Assembly (NCBI RefSeq): GCF_027580225.2
Contig: NC_073355.2
Span: 20,147,501 to 20,211,500, forward strand
Reading direction: 5' to 3'
Length of the DNA: 64,000 nucleotides
Origin: Misgurnus anguillicaudatus
Taxonomy: Eukaryota; Chordata; Actinopteri; Cypriniformes; Cobitidae
This document shows, in pieces, positions 47,201 to 56,200 of this stretch; the stretch's first letter is position 1; each line of letters opens with the position of its first letter. The notes under the pieces were generated by a model. That model made no database searches. It was not told the origin of the DNA and was given only the letters and a program-made list of their open reading frames with translations. The translations under genes and the position numbers were made by a program.

Positions 47201-50200
47201 GACTACCATCGGCGAAGTCCAGTGCTGGCAAGGTAACTTATGGGCCCATCCAAGACTGTTTTGCTGCTTTGCCAAATGCTTGTTTAGGGCTACGTTCGAT
47301 CAGTGCTTAACTACTTTGATTTCTTGGAAGATATTTACAGTCATGTGACACAAGCGAGTGTATCTTCTTTGAATGCTATGGTTTTACATATCAGGTTATA
47401 ATTAAAAACATCTGATACTTATTTTTTGAATAAGCCTCTTCTTTGCTAGTTGTGTAATATCCTCATTAAGAAATGTGTGATTTGTGCGATTTGCTTTTAT
47501 TAAAACTCGACAACCATAATGTCTACAATTATGTTTCATTTATAGTGAAGCATTTGTCACGTAATGTAGCCGATCATTGTTAAGTATTGTGTGATGGTAA
47601 TGATTTGTAATGGAGAACACTTTTATATCAGCACACAGTTTGTAGCTTTTGTAGTCTTGGAGAGTAGTCTGTATAGACCGTTTCAGCAGTAACAACATAA
47701 ACAAGCGGCTTTCGTGGTCATCACGTAACTTCCGGTAAACTCAGCGAAGAATAAATAACAACAAAGTCCTTTTTAAAGTAGTTTATTTATATAACAAGCA
47801 AAATAAACAACACCTAGATTACATAGGAACGCAAAACATTTGTTATTTTCGACTAGGTATTTGTTTAAGAGTTCAGTTTCAGCAACTAGTCTGCCCATTA
47901 AACAAACAGAAATCGGAAGTAAAGTTCGGACCAGACGCTTATCGCATCACTGCACGTGCGCCTAATGAAACGGTCTATATTAAGGTTCTTTCAAATCATC
48001 TCAGTGGGATAAAAAATGTCTATTTAAAGGAACAATAAGTAAGATTTAAAAAGGGATAGTTCACTTTAAAATGAAAATTCTGTCATCATTTACTCATCCT
48101 CATGTTGTTCTAAACCTGTATGAATTTCTTTTTTCTGATGAACACAAAAGAAGATATTTTGAGAAATGATGGTAAACACACTGCAGTAAGTGACCATAGA
48201 CTTCCATAGTAGGAAAAAAATATTTTGGAAGTACTGTGATAAACGACTAAGAAAATATTTTGATAAATGATGGTAAGGACACAGTTGATGGTACCCATTA
48301 AATTCCATCATATTTTTTTATTCCTACTATGGAAGTCTGTGGTCACTTACTGCAGTGTGTTTACCATCATTTCTCAAAATATCTTCTTTTGTGTTCATCA
48401 GAAAAATTTAATTCATACAGGTTTAGAACAACATGAGGATGAGTAAATGATGACAGAATTTAAATTTTAAAGTGAACTATCCCTTTAAGTATTTTATTAG
48501 TCAAAATCAATGTCTTTACTCATAAATATGTCTTCGTTGGTGTCAAATGACCTCTGCCAATGATCTGACTTTTCTTTGTAAGCTTAGAATTTCTTCTCTT
48601 TACTTACATTGAATGGGTAAGTCCAAGTAGGCTTCCATGTCGTTCCGCCATATTGATAAACTATAATAGCAGAGAGGGACAAAAAGCACTAGCCTACAAA
48701 TGCGTTTTTATTCAGAACACGTGAACCAGCTGAAATGGCCAAGGAGATTAGTGAGTACATAACGGCTACCATAGTTGCAATACGCATTTGGAAAAGCGAG
48801 GCGCTAGAGAGCACTTGTTTGAATGCAAAATACAATTTCACCACTAGATGGGGGAAATCCTACTTATTGTCCCTTTAACAGTTAATTAAAGTTAGTTTTT
48901 GTGTGATTTGAATAGGTTTTGTTTTGTTTTGCGGCAGGTGCACACTCCACCCAAACGACTCTCTGGCTATGGAGGGTCCTCTTTCCCGAGTGAAGTCCTT
49001 AAAGAAATCTCTGCGTCAGTCCTTCAGACGAATGCGGAAGAGCAGAGTCTCAGGAAAGAAACGTGTTGTTTCCAGTCCCACTAGTAAAGTGAGTATCGGT
49101 GATTTTGATGTAGCCGTGTCATGACATGACGCATAGATCGCACAAGATTTTGCATTATGTTTTTTACATCCATTCACGAGTTATCTCGTCAATTAAGAGA
49201 AAACATTTCCCTGCGAATTACGCTTTCCTAACGAGTTTTTACGGTTATCTGTAATTCCACTATTAACCACTAGATGGCACCCAATTTATAAAAAAACTAA
49301 AGCAATTTTTTTTTACAACATTAAAAACACCCTGCATATTTTGATAACCGTTCTGAATTTGATCTCGAACTAAATTCCTTTACAAAAATGCAATTATTTC
49401 AGCTTTTTGCTCAAAATTTAGTATTTTTGAAGAAACCTACCCATTTTTGAGAGTTTATAAAAATAGAACAAATAAAGATAGATTTTTTTCCCTGGTTTTG
49501 TTTGTTTGCTTGTTTGTTTGATTGAAAGCAGAGAGGGTGTGTTCTTTCATTTGATGCTTTTGTGTTTATATATTTATAGAAGAAAACTTTTCCTAGAAGG
49601 CATTTTGTGAAAATCACAAACAAAAAAAATGGTGGTGGGCAACCTTTTTTAAAAAAAGGTTGGTGGGGAATGAGTTAAAGAGCCTTTATTACGTTACTAA
49701 AAGGAACGTTATTTGGTGTAATACAATGGGTTCCCGTCGTTTATAGTTAAAAACACATTATTTTCCACACACCGTACATTATTGTTGCTCCTCTATGCCC
49801 CGCCTCTGTGTCGATTTCGGCAAAGCTCATCGTTCTGAGAAAGCACAGTGTGCTCCGATTGGCCAGCTGTCCAGTGCATTGTGATTGGCTGAATACCTCA
49901 AGCATCTGCCGCATCCGCAAGCATCGGAAATATTTGGTAGATCCTCTCCTAACAGGAGATAATATTGTCTTGACTACCTTATCGATATGAATCCGAATCT
50001 GATCCAGAAAATGCAGATGACCAAGCTGATCGATCATCTTTACCAGTGCCGCTTGAGCTGAACGTAATAGATTGGTAAGGTAAGGATATTAAAACGTGTA
50101 TGCATTTGTTATCGTAGAAACGACAAACAACAAGCGCTACTCTACACTGCTCAAAACTCACGCTGTGAATCATAAGCCTACGTCATCAATCATAGCCTAT

Positions 50201-53200
50201 TAAAAGTCTACGTCAACCGGCTGTGGAAGTAAACTGTTGCCTACAATTCTTTCAATTTCAGTTGAAGACGATAACTTGTGTCATCATACACTTTGGGATT
50301 TGTAACTTTGCAGATCGTTAATGTACTAACACACACTTACACACTAAAAGAAAGACATGTAAAATCATGAAATGGTAAATAGGGGCTCTTTAAAGAACTT
50401 GTTTGTGCATTTAGTGACCGGTTGACTTTTAGTTTTGAACTGTTTTCTCAAGATCCTTGTCTTGGTTGTTCCAGGTACATGAGGCGAACGCTCAGCTTGC
50501 AGAGCAGGATGCAGAGGTGGCGCCGGTGCAGAGACGGATCGAGCCCCGATCCGCAGATGACTCTCTGTCTGGAGTGGTCCGGTGTCTCTGTTTCGCTGAC
50601 ACTTTCCTCAGAGACGGTGAGAGAGGGAACTAATTATAGTGTGTATTTTTAGAGGCACTTTTAATGGTTAATCTTACATCAACATACTTTGTTCAACATA
50701 CAGTAATACATTAACATATTCAATGCACTGCTGTGTGGGGGGAAATCATTTCAGGACAACTTATTTTAGAAATGTTTTGCCAGGTTGTGAATATTTGCAG
50801 CTGATTTAGTACCTCGTTTTTAGAGTCTGGGTTGTGATTTATTTCCCACTAGGCTTCATATTTTCAGTTTGAATCAGACTACATCAGAAAGATGAAAATC
50901 TGCTCTGTGGTTTTGTGTGAAATGTGTGGGCTGTCACTGAACACCCTATAGAGTCAAACCTGATCAGACTGTTACCCACTGGCGTAAGGTTTGCGTGTTA
51001 TTAATGTAAGTGATTTAGGCCGTCGCTGTAGATTATGATGTCTGGATAGTCTGGGCCACACAAGCATATGGCAGCTCCAGCCCATTTTCCTCCTCTGTAA
51101 GAGTTTGACCTCTTAACTCCAGCAGACTCTTGCACAATACTGATTGAATCTTGAAAGAGAGGCCAATTCTCCAGGAGGGAATTTTGAACACAGTTTTATT
51201 GTTTTATGAGTGCACAGTAATCGGGGAAAAAATGTATTCACGATTATGTGTGCGAGTGGAGGTTGTTAAATGTAACATCAGGTCAAGTAACTGTTGTCTG
51301 AAACAGCTGTGCCGACTAGGGAACACTAAAAATGCATTTAAACAAAGTGCATGGATGGATCATGTGTTGTTTTGGGATTGAGATCAGGATTAAGAAACAC
51401 TCGTAGTTTACTTTTTAAAGGGACCTATTGTGAAAATTCACTTTTAAAATGCGTTTAAACTTTAAAGGCACACTCCACTTTTTTGAAAATGTGCTCATTT
51501 TTCAGATCCCGTAGAATTAAACATTTGATTGGTTTTGGAATCCATTCAGCTGATTTCAGGGTCTGGGGGTACCACTTTTAGCATAGCTTAGCATAATCCA
51601 TTGAATCTGATTATTTTTAGCGCGATGCTAATGGTCTAATCAAAGAGTTTTGATATTTTTTCCTATGTTATTGCCCGAAAATAGTCCCCTGCTATTGAAA
51701 GGTACGAAGGGGACTATTTTTGGGCGCTGCATAATATCATTGCTCCTCCTGCAGCCATGTTACATCAGCAAAGTCCTTGATTATTACGCCAGTTTGAGAG
51801 TATAGTTCCTAACCAAATCTTCCTAGAAAATCACAACTTTTTATTTTCCGTTGGTCTTAGTACACGATGTAACTACAGAAGTGTTTTAAATAGGAAAAAT
51901 ATCAAAACTCTGGTAATTATTTAGCACGATGCTAATGGTCTAATCAGATTCAATGGATTTTGCTAAGTTATGCTAAAAGGTAAAAAACACATTTTTAACT
52001 CTAGGGGAGCTGAAAATGACAGGCTGAAAATGAAGGGACACTCCACTTTTTTGGAAAATATGTGTCCACAGTGTGTTTAAACAAAATGATAAAAGGGAAC
52101 AAATAAAGGTAGGATGATTTTTTTTTTGAATACAGAGGGTTTGTATTGTGTTTATATATTTAAAAAAGAACATTTTCTGGAAGGCATTAAACTTTTGTGA
52201 AAATGATGAAAAATGCTGGCGCTGGCTGGCAACTTTTTTTTTAAAACGCTGGTGGGGAAAGAGTCCCCGTTATGTGTTTACACCCTCGGTGTAAACACAT
52301 AACGGTTCATTATGAAAGGTCTTTATACAACCCTAATAATATAGTTTTGTATATTATTTTGCATTTCTGTCAAGAGATCCTTCTAAAAATTACACACTGC
52401 ACCTTTAATCTTGGACTCCTTAAACGAACATCTCTTGATATATAACAAACGTTATCATGACCAGATTTTTTGTTTTAGGAACACATCATGGTCCCACCAT
52501 GTGGGCCGGCACAAACTCTGGCTCTGTATATGCGTACGCTCTGGACGTGCCGTCTCAAGAGAAATTTTCGGAACAGAGTGTGGAGGCTTTGTTGGGGAAA
52601 GAGATCCAGCTGATGCACAGAGCTCCAGTGGTGTCCATCGCTGTGCTGGATGGCCGAGGAAACCCTTTGCCTGAGCCATATGAAGTCTCCAGAGATCTGG
52701 CCAAAGCACCAGACATGCAGGGCAGCCACTCGGTTCTCATTGCTTCCGAGGAGCAGTTTAAGGTTTGTTGTAGTTTTAAATTCATTTAATTATTAAAGAA
52801 TCATCAACCAAATGAGAAAGCGTGTAATTATTTACTCACCCTTATGTTATTTACCGTAGGTTTTCATGCTACCTAAAGTTAGTGCGAAGACCAAGTTCAA
52901 GTTGACAGCCCACGAGGGCTGTCGAGTACGTAAAGTAGCGCTGTCGAACTTCACCAGCGTGGCTTCTGAGGATTACTCCGAGAACGCTCTTGTGTGCCTC
53001 ACCAACCTCGGTGACATCCATATGTTCAGTGTGCCAGCATTGAGACCGCAAGTACGCTACGACTGCATCCGCAAAGAAGACATAAGTGGCATTGCCTCCT
53101 GTCTGTTCACCAAGACTGGACAAGGTCAGTATGTTTTCATGTTTCTTTAAGGGTAGGGCATGGCTCTCACAACTTTTTATGTTGCCAATTAATTTTAAAA

Positions 53201-56200
53201 TGTAATGCATTGTGTTTTTTGGATAAAAGCATGTACGTGCCATGCATTCATTGTATCTTTGAGCTACTTTGCATGATTGAGATGGACTGTGGTTATGTTT
53301 TCAGGATTCTACTTGATCTCGCCCTCGGAGTACGAACGGTTCTCGCTGTCAGCTCGTGTGATCACAGAGCCGCTCTGCCAAGTGGATACTGAGAGACCTC
53401 ATGATCTGTCTGCACATAGGTGAATCACATAAGACATTGAAATCGTGGATTGCAGTTTAACATTTACAAATGCAACTTACATTTTCTGCCAACAATAGGA
53501 AGAGATTCTGGAAAACACAGATAATGTGTCGCGGGATTTGTCCTGGAATCATTTCATTTTGGTTCAGTCACACTGCCAAAGATTTTTTGGATGTTTGCGT
53601 TCACAAACATCCTGTAAAGTTCCCGTAAAGACAGGATATCCGGGTGTGACGTGTAATGTGTAATCGTTCACTTGGAATATTTTCCGCAGCATCTTTTGTA
53701 TACCATTCCATAACGATCTTTTGCCAACATTTTTCTATGTGAACATTAATCTGCATTTAAAGGTACAGTGTGTAATTTTTATAAGGATCTCTTAAAAGAA
53801 ATGCAAAATAATATACAAAACTATATTATCAGGGGTGTATAAAGACCTTTTATAATGAACCGTTATGTGTTTATTACCTTAGTACGAGACCTTTTTATCT
53901 ACATACAAAGAGGGTCCCCTTACATGGAAGTCGCCATTTTGTGCCGCCATTTTTCTACAGAAGCCCTTAACGGACTTTTTTTTACTAAGTTGTCTCCGAC
54001 AATTACATGGTTGTCCGATGGCAGCTTCTCTATGTGTTTCAAAAGCAAGTGGTGAGCAGTGAACTAAGCTGTTTGTTGCAATTCACAACCTCACCACTAG
54101 CTGGCGCTAAAATGTACACACTGCACCTTTAAAACCACTGTGTCAAAGTGCTAAACAGTAACTGGGTCAGTGACATAACGTAAAATTTTTTTTGTGTCCG
54201 TATGGTTTAATTAAATGTAAAATGGTTAAAATTTCAAAATAAATTTGCAGATAACTTGCATAGATTTTCTTTTTTTTAGTACCAATTCTTAAGATTTCTG
54301 GTTTTATGTCAGTTTGAAAGAATATTTGGGGGATAATTGCAAAAATGTCAATGTGGTGTAACCGGTCTGTCTCAACTGGTGTAACTAGTATTTTTTTTTA
54401 ATGAAAATATAAATATATTCATAAAAAATGTGGAATAAAATATAATCATCTAGTTTAGTTTAATATGATTTTTTCATACATTTTTACATCATTTGTCAAA
54501 GATTATTTAGAAAACAGAGCTGTTTTCAGCATATGTCTGGAGAAATATTACAAAAACGCATAAAAATGTACATTTAGAAATAACTAATAAAATGATATTT
54601 TAAAATGATTTTTTTTAATGATTACGCTTGCATGCCATCAAGGTGGCTAAAATATTTAATATTTCTCATTCTTTGGCGCAATTTGCGGTTACACCATTTG
54701 ACATTTTCAGTTCCATTCAGTCTTAACTCTCATAAAAATGGTGCATATGCATTTTTTTTTTTTTGCATAAAATCAACATAAAGTATGTGCATTGAAATAA
54801 ATCTAATGCGTGCTTTTAAAAGTTTTTTAAAAATCTTTTTAAATTTCTCATCTTGCCAAACCATTTTTGTAACTGACCCAACTATGTTGTAGCAATGATG
54901 GGTTTAAATTGACATACACTAATAATGTCAGAGATAGTCTAGTAAACTTGCTGCACAACATTAATAGAAGTAGCAAAAGTGTTTATTTACATATGGGTTA
55001 TTTTTGGTGGGTGGTCACATGAAAATGAGTCATGTTTTGAATGCTCAGAATAGTAGTTCTGCATTTTCAGCACGTTGATTTAAGTCTTTGTGTTTTTTTT
55101 CAGCACGGCAGTCTCACCGCAGGCTAATGGCACTCATAAGACACAAGCCGAGAGCAAGTCTGTCGAGGCTGAAGGTAACAGTTTTGCATTTAAAAGTCTT
55201 GACAGCTGGAAAATGAATGTAAATCTTCACCCAGCTAGCTAAAATTTCCCAGAATTGGTCGTGGTTCATTTTTACTGGATTATTTATAGTCTTAAGTCTC
55301 ATTTGTGAACTTGCTGTTTAATGTTTCATGCAGCGGTTCACTGTTCTTTAACTATGACATCACCCTTTTTGTAACAGTACAAATAGCACCGTTATAAAAA
55401 TATTACAGCTCATTAAAGGTCCAGTGTGGGTTTTTTAGTGCCATCTAGTGGTGAGATTGCAAACTGCAACTAGGGGTGGGCGGTAGAGGTCTTCTGTGGT
55501 CCAAAGAAATGTACCCGACCCGAAATGGCCCGAATTACTTTATACCTGAACCCGACATTCATAAATATTTTTTTTTTTAAAGAAAACCCAACCCGAGATA
55601 AACCCGAGATAATTAGACCCAAGGCTCACCCGAACTAGTGGCATTTTTTTAACCCGACTGGACCCGATGTAAACAGCACTGACGTGTGTGCATGCAGCAG
55701 TCAGACAGAAAGAAACTCTGCTGGCCTCGCAACCAATTTTGCGAGCTTCTCCATTTGTTTTACTTTGTTATTATCTGACGACGACACCAAGGTAACCACT
55801 AAAATGTATACATTTAAAAGTGACTGACATGTCTGTCTCAACAAAAATGTATCTACCACCAGCCACATGTTGCAAGCGCCCTTGGCAAACAGATAAGAGG
55901 TTTGAAAAGGACATTGCACACACGCAAGAGAGTTCGGATCTTCTCGGGTCTGTTCGGCAAAAACACATTAATTTTAAAATGTACCTGTAAACCCGTAAAG
56001 ACCTCTACTGGGCAGTATGATTAAACATTCATTTCATGGAATGAGTCATTTTATTTCACAGTAGTGGTATATTTCATGTGATACTTTTTTATTTCTATTG
56101 TTTTTTGGAATATAAAAATTTGCAGACATTTGCCGCTTACTTTAGCTTTTAAGAAACACAGAATTTGAAAATATGGAAATGTTAAAGATAGTGTTAAAGT

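Noticed and set aside
46925..47275. 116-residue minus-strand frame
   Set aside because: Antisense shadow of llgl1 exon 14.
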